From Melioribacter sp051488665 (lineage in GTDB: Bacteria > Bacteroidota > Ignavibacteria > Ignavibacteriales > Melioribacteraceae): a stretch of 64,000 nucleotides of DNA. The stretch is from the NCBI RefSeq assembly GCF_051488665.1, contig NZ_JBPSEG010000009.1, forward strand, positions 60,810-124,809, read 5' to 3'. Made by a program: the position numbers and the translations under genes. This document shows positions 17,697 through 25,586 of the stretch, piece by piece; position 1 is the first letter of the stretch; each line of letters starts with the position of its first letter. The notes under the pieces are model-generated. The model was not told the origin of the DNA. It saw only the letters and a list, made by a program, of their open reading frames with translations, and searched no databases.

Positions 17697-20600
17697 TTAA
17701 GAAATAGGATTAGTCAGTTCATTTGCAATCATTTCGGCTTGCTTGAGGACAGTCTCGGTTGCCAGCTTTTGCATATCCGGCGGATAACCGTACTGTCGCA
17801 ACGTTCTTTTTACTATAACTTTCAATTTAGCTTTTACGCTTTCTTTTAATGTCCAATCAATCGTAGCGTTTTTTCTGACTCTGTCATAAAGAACAATAGC
17901 CAATTCTCTTAACTTATCTTTCTTCATTACTTCTCTTGCGCTTTCATTGTTTGCAATTGCCGTATAGAAAGCGTATTCGAAATCCGAGAGACCCATTTCT
18001 TTAGGCTCTTTGTCTAAATTTTTAATCTCCTTACCCAGCGCAATTAGTTCCTCAATTACTTCAGCGGCTGTTAATATTTTGCTGTGATACTTTTTAATCG
18101 ATTTTTCCAGCATCTCCATTAAAGTTTTACCCTGAACCAAGTTCGTTCTTATTCTTGATTTTATTTCATCATTCAATAATTTCCTTAAAGTTTCCAACGC
18201 TATGTTTTTATGCTGCATGTTTCTTACTTCCATCAGAAACTCTTCGGACAGAATAGAAATATCCGGTTTTTTAATTCCGGCGGCGTCGAAAATATCAATT
18301 ACTCTATCGGTAACGAGAGCTTTGTCAATAACTTGCTTAATTGTTGTTTCAATTTCTTCGCTTGACTTTCCTGATGACGAAGAGTCAAATTTTAAAAGTC
18401 TTGCTTTTACTGCCTGAAAGAATGCGACTTCATCTTTTACGTCAAGCGCCTGTTCGTGCGGTATTGCGATTGCAAATGCTTTTGACAGTGCGGTGACCTC
18501 GTCAATGAATCTTTTCTTTCCGTTTTCGAGGCTTAAAATATGTTCTTCCGCAGCCAAAATAATATCGAGCTTGGTTTTTGCGTCGGCTGTAAAGTATTGC
18601 TCGTACAGTAATCCTTTATCTTTACCCAAATAGGGGACGGATGGATCTTTGACTAATTCTTCGTAATCTTTTGAGTAAGGTTTAACCGGTTTTTCAAGGA
18701 ACATTCTGGATACAATTTCGAGTTTTTCTAACATCAATTGAACGGCTTTTTCCTGAGCGATTGCGGGATCGCCTTTGCCTCCGCTGTCCGAATAGAATGA
18801 TAATGCCTCTTTCAGGTCGGATGCAATTCCCAGATAATCAACTATTAAACCGCCCGGTTTGTCTTTGTATACTCTGTTGACCCTTGCTATAGCTTGCATT
18901 AAAGTGTGACCTTGCATCGGTTTATCAATATAAAGCGTATGCAGACAGGGAACATCAAATCCGGTTAACCACATATCACGAACAATTACAATTTTTAATT
19001 CGTCTTCGGGATTTTTCATCCTGTCGGCTAAAACTCTGCGCTGATCTTTTGTGGTATGATGCTTCGCCAATTCGGGTCCGTCGGAAGATGCCGCCGTCAT
19101 TACAACTTTAATTTTCCCTTTTTTCAAATCTTCACTGTGCCAATCGGGCCTGAGCTTAATAATTTCATCATAGAGTTTTACTGCGATACGACGGGACATA
19201 GCAACAATCATTGCTTTGCCTTCAAAAACTTTCTGTCGTTCTTCAAAATGATAGACAATATCCGCCGCAATCTGTTTTATTCTGTCTTCGCTTCCCACCA
19301 ATGCTTCCAGCTGAGTCCATTTTGCTTTTACTCTTTGAGTGGAAGTTATATCTTCGCTATCGAGTTCGGCGTCAAGTTCTTTAATTAATTTTTTGCCTTC
19401 TTCGCTCAAGTTAATTTTTGCCAATCTGCCTTCGTAGAATATTCTGACAGTAGCGCCGTCTTCAACCGCCTGAGCAATATCGTAAATATCCACATAGTCG
19501 CCGAAAACTGCCGGTGTGTTTTTGTCCGTTTTTTCAATAGGCGTTCCTGTAAAACCGATGAACGTTGCATTAGGCAAGGCGTCTCTCAGATATTTAGCGA
19601 ATCCATAAACAGTTTTTTTACCAATAAGATTTCCATTTTCATCTTTTTCATCTATTGTTCTTGCTTTGAAACCGTATTGTGTCCGGTGAGCTTCGTCTGC
19701 GATTACAATTATATTTTTTCTGTCGGAGAGCAATTCAAACTCTGATCCGGAATCTTCTGATGATGTGTTGTTATTTGTGAATGAATCATCCGGATAAAAT
19801 TTCTGAATGGTTGTGAAAACAATTCCGCCCGAAGAAACTTTCAGCAATTCTTTCAGATGCTCTCTGTTTTCAGCTTGTACCGGTTCCTGTCTGAGCAATT
19901 GTTTTGAATCGGCAAAAGTATCAAAGAGCTGATCATCCAAATCGTTTCTGTCTGTAATTACAAGAATCGTTGGGTTATCCAACTTCAGAACAATTTTGCC
20001 TGCATAAAAAACCATTGTAAGCGATTTGCCGCTGCCTTGTGTGTGCCAGATAACGCCGCCTTTTCTGTTTCCGTTTTCTGAAGCGGCTTGCAAGGTTTTT
20101 TCTATTGCCTTATTAACCGCAAAGTACTGATGGTAACCCGCTAATTTTTTAGTTGTTTGAATAAATGTAAGATTTGATTCGGGGTCTTCCTTTTTGCTTT
20201 TTTCGAATACAATGAAATGTCTTATCAAATCAAGTAAAGTTTGTTTGTTCAGCATTCCTTTAATAAGAATTTCCAGTTGGCTTACGAGATGCGACGCTTC
20301 TTTTGTTCCGTCGATAGATTTCCACGCCATAAATCTTGAAAAGTCCGATGATATCGTCCCGGCTCTCGCTTCAAAACCGTCTGAAATTACTGCGAAGCCG
20401 TTATAAGTAAAAAGCTGAGGAATTGCTTGCTTATAGGTTTGTATTTGTTTGAATGCTGATTTTATAGTCGCTTCTTCGTCTACTGCGTTTTTAAGTTCTA
20501 TTACAACAAGAGGAATTCCATTAATAAAAAGAATTACATCGGGTCTTTTAATTGCCGTTCCTGTTGATGAGTTTGTTGAAGTGACCGTGAATTGATTGAC

Positions 20601-21020
20601 AACCGTAAATTCGTTGTTTTCGGGATTTTTAAAATCAATAAGCCAAACCAGATCGCCTCTTTGATTTCCGTCTTTGCGGTATGTTACATTTATTCCTTCG
20701 GTGAGCATTCTGTGGAATGTTTCGTTGTTTGCAATTAAATCGGGCGAGCTTATTCGCAGTATTTGTTTTATTGCGTCTTCTTTTGCTTCTGCAGGAATTG
20801 TCGGGTTAATTCTGTCAACGGCGTTCTTTAATTTGTTTATGAGAAGAACGTCGTCGAATGTTTGTCTTTCTGCGCTGGACGCTGAGCTGGAACTCTGAGC
20901 TTGTTGAAGAGTTGTCGAAGCGTCAGGAGAAATAGATGCAGGGCTCACATATTCGTAACCTAAATTTTCGAGAAGCTCGATGGTAAATTGTTCGATATCG
21001 GATTCAATCATCCTACTCAT
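17697..21020 (-). CDS. hsdR: type I restriction endonuclease subunit R
   Basis: A 1107-residue motor-nuclease subunit. The N-terminal PD-(D/E)XK nuclease is seen at RPDVILFINGIPLVVIELKNA. The SF2 translocase follows with Walker A TQGSGKSLTM, DEAHRTQYG, a GFTGTPIEKTD block and a C-terminal ARVNRVYKDKPGG motif. The helical HsdM/HsdS-contact region occupies the last 300 residues. It needs the HsdM2S complex to cut unmodified DNA. hsdS and hsdM lie on the same strand but 4.6 and 7.4 kb upstream, separated by inserted cargo genes and repeats, so hsdR probably needs its own promoter. Length and motifs appear intact. Confidence 0.96.
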   Translation of the reverse strand: MSRMIESDIEQFTIELLENLGYEYVSPASISPDASTTLQQAQSSSSASSAERQTFDDVLLINKLKNAVDRINPTIPAEAKEDAIKQILRISSPDLIANNETFHRMLTEGINVTYRKDGNQRGDLVWLIDFKNPENNEFTVVNQFTVTSTNSSTGTAIKRPDVILFINGIPLVVIELKNAVDEEATIKSAFKQIQTYKQAIPQLFTYNGFAVISDGFEARAGTISSDFSRFMAWKSIDGTKEASHLVSQLEILIKGMLNKQTLLDLIRHFIVFEKSKKEDPESNLTFIQTTKKLAGYHQYFAVNKAIEKTLQAASENGNRKGGVIWHTQGSGKSLTMVFYAGKIVLKLDNPTILVITDRNDLDDQLFDTFADSKQLLRQEPVQAENREHLKELLKVSSGGIVFTTIQKFYPDDSFTNNNTSSEDSGSEFELLSDRKNIIVIADEAHRTQYGFKARTIDEKDENGNLIGKKTVYGFAKYLRDALPNATFIGFTGTPIEKTDKNTPAVFGDYVDIYDIAQAVEDGATVRIFYEGRLAKINLSEEGKKLIKELDAELDSEDITSTQRVKAKWTQLEALVGSEDRIKQIAADIVYHFEERQKVFEGKAMIVAMSRRIAVKLYDEIIKLRPDWHSEDLKKGKIKVVMTAASSDGPELAKHHTTKDQRRVLADRMKNPEDELKIVIVRDMWLTGFDVPCLHTLYIDKPMQGHTLMQAIARVNRVYKDKPGGLIVDYLGIASDLKEALSFYSDSGGKGDPAIAQEKAVQLMLEKLEIVSRMFLEKPVKPYSKDYEELVKDPSVPYLGKDKGLLYEQYFTADAKTKLDIILAAEEHILSLENGKKRFIDEVTALSKAFAIAIPHEQALDVKDEVAFFQAVKARLLKFDSSSSGKSSEEIETTIKQVIDKALVTDRVIDIFDAAGIKKPDISILSEEFLMEVRNMQHKNIALETLRKLLNDEIKSRIRTNLVQGKTLMEMLEKSIKKYHSKILTAAEVIEELIALGKEIKNLDKEPKEMGLSDFEYAFYTAIANNESAREVMKKDKLRELAIVLYDRVRKNATIDWTLKESVKAKLKVIVKRTLRQYGYPPDMQKLATETVLKQAEMIANELTNPIS

Positions 21021-21117
21021 TGTCTGAACCGCCGGTTTTGTTGAATAAAGAATTTTGCCAAGATAGCAACGAAGTCGCGTTATCTTTGTAATAGAACGTA
21101 AGAAAACATAAGTAATA

Positions 21118-21130
21118 ACAGCGTAGCTGT
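21118..21130. repeat. CAGC-GTA-GCTG hairpin, left flank of IS200-type gene
   Basis: ACAGCGTAGCTGT is a perfect hairpin with a 3-nt loop, followed by AAATCTT. It stands 6 bp beyond the stop of the transposase gene and recurs inside the repeat units at 21606-22056 and 25373-25586. It is probably one structured end of the IS200-type element. The rest of the 21021-21136 gap contains only an imperfect dyad near 21057-21090. Confidence 0.65.
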
Positions 21131-21136
21131 GAAATC

Positions 21137-21598
21137 TTAATCATTCGTATCAAATAAATATTTTGAATCATACTCAACTTTAAATTTTTCCAAAAGCTCT
21201 ATGTACTCTTCCTTGAATGTTTTCTTTTTATGATGCACCGGTTGATTTAGAATATATTTTACAACAGCGTCTATTTGAGATTTGGCGTATGTAAAAGCGC
21301 CGAAACCATCTTGCCAATTAAATTTACCCGCAATCCATTTCTTTTCGTTAATGAATTTTGACGAGTTTGCTTTTATATCTCTGGCAATATCCGAAACCGA
21401 AACTGACGGATGAATTCCAATAAGTATGTGCGTATGATCCGGGTTGCAGTAAATAGCTAACGGTTTTGAATTTTTGTTAGTTATGATACCGCAAATGTAC
21501 TTTTCCAATTCTTCGCGATGCTTTTCAGAAATTAGATTTTGTCTGCCTTTAACCGCGAAGATGATATGTACGTATAGTTGTGTGTAGGTATTTGCCAT
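21137..21598 (-). CDS. IS200/IS605-type Y1 transposase (REP-associated)
   Basis: A 153-residue HUH single-strand transposase. The metal-binding pair is in DHTHILIG (His55, His57) and the likely nucleophile is Tyr115 in VVKYILNQP. The family block WQDGFGAFTYAKSQ precedes it. Length and motifs fit IS200-like TnpA and the related REP-associated transposases. The gene is flanked by hairpins, CAGC-GTA-GCTG on one side and GCTCC-TAC-GGAGC on the other, and the same hairpins recur as repeats with no gene between them nearby. No TnpB is present. The frame looks intact, so it may be active. Confidence 0.9.
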   Translation of the reverse strand: MANTYTQLYVHIIFAVKGRQNLISEKHREELEKYICGIITNKNSKPLAIYCNPDHTHILIGIHPSVSVSDIARDIKANSSKFINEKKWIAGKFNWQDGFGAFTYAKSQIDAVVKYILNQPVHHKKKTFKEEYIELLEKFKVEYDSKYLFDTND

Positions 21599-21605
21599 TT
21601 TACAA

Positions 21606-22056
21606 AGATATCGCTCCTACGGAGCTTTTGGTTATTCCTCATTTCACTTTTACAAAGATTACGCTCCTACGGAGCTTGTTTTATTTGTCTTGTAAAATTT
21701 CATCCTTATTGAATCTGTATCGCTATGCAGCGTAGCTGCAAAATCTTTGTAACAAATAGAAGCTGTAATAGAATAAAACAGCGTAGCTGTAAAATCTTAC
21801 TCATGTCAATAAACAAAAAGATATCGCTCCTACGGAGCTTTTAGCTATTCCTCATTTCACTTTTACAAAGATTACGCTCCTACGGAGTTTGTTTTATTTG
21901 TCCTTACAAAATTTTCATCCTTAATGGATTTGTATCGCTATGCAGCGTAGCTGCAAAATCTTTGTAACAAATAAAAGATGTAATAGAATAAAACAGCATA
22001 GCTGTGAAATCTTACTCATTTCAATATACAAAAATATATCGCTCCTACGGAGCTTG
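21606..22056. repeat. tandem ~214-bp REP-like units
   Basis: Two full units (about 21606-21818 and 21819-22033) and the start of a third follow each other with spacings of 213 and 215 bp. Each contains GCTCC-TAC-GGAGC hairpins, with hairpins at 21613-21625, 21663-21675, 21826-21838, 21876-21888 (last base changed) and 22041-22053. Each full unit also has a GCAGC-GTA-GCTGC hairpin (first at 21727-21739), the phrase AAAATCTTTGTAACAAA and an ACAGC-TAGCTGT hairpin. The pieces match the two flanks of the adjacent transposase gene, so the units look like non-coding derivatives of that element. No gene is visible in the 590-bp gap apart from the hsdS tail at 22058. Confidence 0.8.
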
Positions 22057-22057
22057 T

Positions 22058-22090
22058 TTAATATTTCACCCGCACCTCGCCGCTAATAAG
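22058..22090 (-). pseudogene. hsdS 3'-end copy D (11 codons)
   Basis: The minus strand reads LISGEVRVKY and stop, the same as the last ten residues of the intact hsdS (LMSGEVRVKY). The flanking bases match too: about 55 bp from the GGAGC hairpin through the tail are nearly identical to 25567-25619. It marks the outer boundary of the inserted reverse transcriptase/nuclease segment. Confidence 0.75.
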
Positions 22091-22188
22091 CTTTTGTAAT
22101 GATTATTGCAAAGGGTTTTAGCATAATTCGCTTAAGTAAAATTAATTTTTGTTTTTATAGATTAATAAAATCGCCTTTAATATAGAAA

Positions 22189-23418
22189 TTATGTAATAAA
22201 AGGGATATTAAATAACAATACAGTTAGAACTAATTCTCTTCCCTTGTCATCCCGATGATGGAAAAGAAATCTAAAACCAGTATCGCTACTATAATTTATT
22301 TGTTTAAGATAGTTAGGATGTTTTTTGACAATGTCTGGAATCTGCTTTATAACATTTGTAAAATCTTTGTTTTTATTAAATAAAAAAATTGCTGTTTTTG
22401 TGTCGCGCCAACTAACATATCTTAGTAACTGATCTATCGTACCTAATAATACTTTTTCTCCTTTCCAGATTTTACATTCACATATAAAAATATTTTTATT
22501 TTTTTCTCTGATTAAAATATCAGTCTTGCCTTCATAATTAAATGTTTCTCCGGTGGCGCCCCCTTCAAACTGAGAATTTAGGACCATAAGGAAATGGTCT
22601 CTTATTTCTTCTTCTGTGAGTTTTGCAAATGTTTTCGGACTCCTTTCCATCGTTAAAGACATATCAGTAATGGTCTTAAGTATTGATTCATAAGACTCAT
22701 CACCTAAAACCGGTTCAGGAGGAATATTCTTTTGATTAACATCTGGTAATTTTGGGATAATTTTTTTCTTTATTTTAGGTACCGAATATGTTTGTGGGAT
22801 ATTATTTCTTTTACGAAGTGGGAAGCCTAGTCTATTAACCATTGAAATATTTTTATTGAGCTTCTCTTTTCTACTATTGATTAAAGCAATTACTTTACTC
22901 TTTAATGAATTATTGAAACCTGATATATCATTATTAACCCAAGAAATATATTGACTTATATTTTGTATAGTTCTTCTGTATATCTCATTAATTTTTTCCG
23001 GATTTTCTTCTAACGTATCAACTAAAATAATAATTTCATCGTCACTAATTTCACAGGTCGGCAAAATATATGAAGAAGTTGATGGGCGACAAAAGAATAA
23101 TTCTTTTTCTCCCGTATATGGTACAAAATATTTTATCCTGTTTCCTTTGATGTATACTGGTTTACTTCTGTCGAGTATTGCTCTTGAAGGATCCTGACTG
23201 ACATCAATGTTTACCTCAGATTGTTCAATTGTAACTTTTTCCAGATAAAGTATAATTGGAGGGATTGTATATTTATCTACGAAATATTTAATAAGCTCAT
23301 CCTCGGTGGTATTAAAAAGGTAGTTTTGATTTAGATTACTTATCTCTCCTGCTAATTTTCTTTCTTGAGCAAGTATTACGCTTGAAAGATCGTATTTATT
23401 AAATAAATATTTTCTCAT
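22189..23418 (-). CDS. uncharacterised PD-(D/E)XK nuclease-like protein
   Basis: A 409-residue protein that I do not recognise as a named family. The C-terminal part (about 265-350) has the restriction-endonuclease core: a helical Glu in TEEEIRDHFL, then GKTDILI (Asp300) and FICECKIW (Glu314, Lys316), followed by QLLRYVSWRDTKTAIFLF, as in DNA-cleaving PD-(D/E)XK proteins. The N-terminal 200 residues are unlike anything I can place. The ATG follows immediately on the TAA of an hsdS tail copy, so it sits as a gene directly downstream of hsdS would. Composition is AT-richer than the host genes. A defence function is inferred from position and fold. Confidence 0.72.
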   Translation of the reverse strand: MRKYLFNKYDLSSVILAQERKLAGEISNLNQNYLFNTTEDELIKYFVDKYTIPPIILYLEKVTIEQSEVNIDVSQDPSRAILDRSKPVYIKGNRIKYFVPYTGEKELFFCRPSTSSYILPTCEISDDEIIILVDTLEENPEKINEIYRRTIQNISQYISWVNNDISGFNNSLKSKVIALINSRKEKLNKNISMVNRLGFPLRKRNNIPQTYSVPKIKKKIIPKLPDVNQKNIPPEPVLGDESYESILKTITDMSLTMERSPKTFAKLTEEEIRDHFLMVLNSQFEGGATGETFNYEGKTDILIREKNKNIFICECKIWKGEKVLLGTIDQLLRYVSWRDTKTAIFLFNKNKDFTNVIKQIPDIVKKHPNYLKQINYSSDTGFRFLFHHRDDKGRELVLTVLLFNIPFIT

Positions 23419-23487
23419 TTATACTACTCTCACCTCGCCGCTCATAAGTCTCGGCAGTAATGTATCCCGCAGCTTTTCGAGTGTGCG
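23419..23487 (-). pseudogene. hsdS 3'-end copy C, fused to nuclease start
   Basis: The minus strand reads RTLEKLRDTLLPRLMSGEVR followed by VV and a TAA that abuts the ATG of the nuclease gene (TAA-ATG). The intact HsdS ends RTLEKLRNTLLPRLMSGEVR then VKY. The reading frame and stop are kept but the rest of hsdS is missing. Confidence 0.85.
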
Positions 23488-23613
23488 GGTTAAACCCGAA
23501 GGGTTGATATTCTTGTAATAAACTAACGTTATAGAGTTATAGAAACCCGGAACGGGTGATATAATATATCGTATCGCCTTTGGCATTCTTTATGTCACTC
23601 CTTTGGAGTTTGG
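23426..23613. repeat. 188-bp block, copy 1 (upstream of nuclease gene)
   Basis: This block is nearly identical to 25185-25372, which stands at the same position in front of the reverse transcriptase. From the hsdS tail outward both contain AACCC-GAA-GGGTT, ACCCG-GAA-CGGGT and CTCC-TTN-GGAG hairpins. An inner stretch of about 85 bp has only one difference. The remaining bases to 23665 hold an ATCCC-TTC-GGGAT hairpin and no gene. Confidence 0.85.
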
Positions 23614-23665
23614 CTTTTTATTTTGTCCATTTGTTATAATAATAACATCCCTTCGGGATTTTTAT

Positions 23666-25165
23666 TTAATAATAATCTTTTCTAACTAAAATAGTCTTTA
23701 TTTCATTTTTAGTAACAATTTTTTTTGTCTTATCCAATGACTTTCTATCTATAATGGCTGTTTCTTCTACAATTTTTTTCAGTGGGTCTTTTAGCCATTC
23801 AGAATTCCAAATTTTTGTTTCGACATCCATAACTTTTTTACTTAACAACTCATTATATGTTATTGTAGAATCTATTTTCAGATATAACCTTTGGAACCAA
23901 ATTTCCAAGAGTGACGAATTGGGGAGTTGTAAAAACTTATTGTGAATTTTTTTTATGATTTTCTTTTGTTCGTCCTGACTTTTTATTTGTTTTAGAAAAA
24001 GACTCATAATAGCAATTGCCCTTGGTGCTACTCTTGGATTTCGGAATGCTATTTCAGAGATGATACTTATTAGTGTTTCAATGTTTTTGTCTTTTCTTTT
24101 ATTTCTTTCAAGAAATAATAGAAAGTCATTTACCTGGGTATCTAAAACTCCACTGTTAGGGAACTGTTCGCCTAGCAAATAAAGTTGAATTAACCATTTT
24201 TGTTTATTGCCAGTTTTTCTTTGGTGCTGTATCCAATATAGTTTATCCGGTTTTACCGAACTTTTGATAACGTTATCCGTTACTTTAGTTTTTTCAGCGT
24301 TTAGTTTCATCCCGAGACTAGTTAATATTTCTGAGAGTAATTTTGCAATTACTTCTGCTTCAAAAGGATTATTTGTAAATACGCGGTAATCATCCCTATA
24401 TCTAAGTATATGATATTCGGATATATTTTTTTCTTTAATTTTATCTGTTAACAATGAATCTATATAACCAAGAACCATTTCTGCTATTAAATCCATTAAT
24501 GTGCTGCCTTGAGGAATACCGTTAGTTTGACCATAGTTCATATCTCTCAAATGCTGATCGATAATCACGCCAATTAATTTCTTATTGTTTCTGTTTTCTT
24601 TTTTCTTTGCCTCATCCTTTGTATGAAGCGCCCAAGGTATTGAATGGGTATAAATCGTACCATAACAATCCGTAATATCCGTATGTAATATATATTTATA
24701 TTCGAGGGCAAACGCTAAAGATCTTTGCTCTATTTGCTGCCACCAAGTGTAGATTTGAATTTCTTTATCTGTCTTCTTCTTTTCTTCGGATACCATAGGA
24801 ATACTGAAACATTCTATTTTAGGGTTTTCACGAAAGAATTTGAATCTTTCGCGAATTAATGACCAATTTTCTTTTTTTGTTATGTTTTGTACTAACGAAA
24901 CATATAATGCAGGATGGATGATTTGAAACGGTCTCCAAGCATATTTCCCATCTTTATTTGAAAATAATTGATAATTAACATCTTCATAATCAGAAGCGCT
25001 TGATAAAGAAAAATCAGAAAGCTTTTTCCCATTTATCTTTTCATCTATTTTGGACAACACTTCCTTAAAAGTGAAGTAATGAGGAAGGCTATAATTGATA
25101 TAGCTTTCTTCCTTAAGAAAAAAATTTTTTGCTTTGCTGGGCGTTAAATCGAGTACATTTTTCAT
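23666..25165 (-). CDS. reverse transcriptase of the defence-associated (UG/Abi-like) type
   Basis: A 499-residue protein with an RT palm: HTDITDCYG (catalytic Asp163), NGIPQGSTLMDLIAE and RYRDDYRVF (YxDD, Asp258-Asp259). AWRPFQIIHPALY at about 77-88 precedes the palm. There is no maturase/X domain or HNH as in group II introns, and I see no retron VTG motif. The C-terminal 190 residues are predicted helical (LSEIAFRN-like repeats around 350-460). This layout fits the unknown-group/abortive-infection reverse transcriptases that act in phage defence; which subgroup cannot be decided by eye. It is preceded by an hsdS tail and hairpin-rich DNA that could encode an RNA partner. Confidence 0.85.
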   Translation of the reverse strand: MKNVLDLTPSKAKNFFLKEESYINYSLPHYFTFKEVLSKIDEKINGKKLSDFSLSSASDYEDVNYQLFSNKDGKYAWRPFQIIHPALYVSLVQNITKKENWSLIRERFKFFRENPKIECFSIPMVSEEKKKTDKEIQIYTWWQQIEQRSLAFALEYKYILHTDITDCYGTIYTHSIPWALHTKDEAKKKENRNNKKLIGVIIDQHLRDMNYGQTNGIPQGSTLMDLIAEMVLGYIDSLLTDKIKEKNISEYHILRYRDDYRVFTNNPFEAEVIAKLLSEILTSLGMKLNAEKTKVTDNVIKSSVKPDKLYWIQHQRKTGNKQKWLIQLYLLGEQFPNSGVLDTQVNDFLLFLERNKRKDKNIETLISIISEIAFRNPRVAPRAIAIMSLFLKQIKSQDEQKKIIKKIHNKFLQLPNSSLLEIWFQRLYLKIDSTITYNELLSKKVMDVETKIWNSEWLKDPLKKIVEETAIIDRKSLDKTKKIVTKNEIKTILVRKDYY

Positions 25166-25174
25166 TTTTATACC

Positions 25175-25246
25175 TTAAATTTTTACTCTCACCTCGCCGC
25201 TCATAAGTTTTGGCAGTAATGTAACCTGCAGTTTTTCGAGCGTGCG
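25175..25246 (-). pseudogene. hsdS 3'-end copy B, upstream of reverse transcriptase
   Basis: The minus strand reads RTLEKLQVTLLPKLMSGEVR, VKI and a TAA, 9 bp before the reverse transcriptase ATG. It corresponds to the last 23 residues of the intact HsdS (RTLEKLRNTLLPRLMSGEVR, VKY). AAGGT between the tail and the ATG can serve as ribosome site. Confidence 0.85.
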
Positions 25247-25372
25247 GATTAAACCCGAAGGGTTGATATTCTTGTAATAAACCAACGTTATAGAGTTATA
25301 GAAACCCGGAACGGGTGATATAATATATCGTATCGCCTTCGGCATCTTTTATGTCACTCCTTCGGAGTTTGG
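25185..25372. repeat. 188-bp block, copy 2 (upstream of reverse transcriptase)
   Basis: This is the second copy of the block at 23426-23613, of the same length. It begins inside the hsdS tail and continues through AACCC-GAA-GGGTT, ACCCG-GAA-CGGGT and CTCC-TTC-GGAG hairpins. Confidence 0.85.
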
Positions 25373-25586
25373 TTTATTTGTTCTTGCAAAAATTTCATCC
25401 TTATTGGATTTATATCGCTATGCAGCGTAGCTGCAAAATCTTTGTAACAAACAGAAGATGCAATAAAATAAAACAGCATAGCTGTGAAATCTTACTCATT
25501 TTAATAAATAAAAAGATATCGCTCCTACGGAGCTTTTGGTTATTTCTTGTTTTACTTTACAAATATGTCGCTCCTACGGAGCTTGT
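25373..25586. repeat. REP-like unit downstream of hsdS
   Basis: One unit of the same family as 21606-22056. It has a GCAGC-GTA-GCTGC hairpin near 25420, ACAGCATAGCTGT, and GCTCC-TAC-GGAGC hairpins at 25521-25533 and 25570-25582. The last hairpin lies 4 bp from the hsdS stop, the same spacing as in the tail copy at 22058. Confidence 0.8.

Noticed and set aside
21606..22056. CRISPR array
   Set aside because: Units are about 214 bp with internal hairpins and diverged sequence, not short identical repeats with unique spacers, and no cas genes are present.
23666..25165. Group II intron or retron
   Set aside because: No maturase domain, no intron domain V-like hairpin at the ends and no retron-specific motif were seen.
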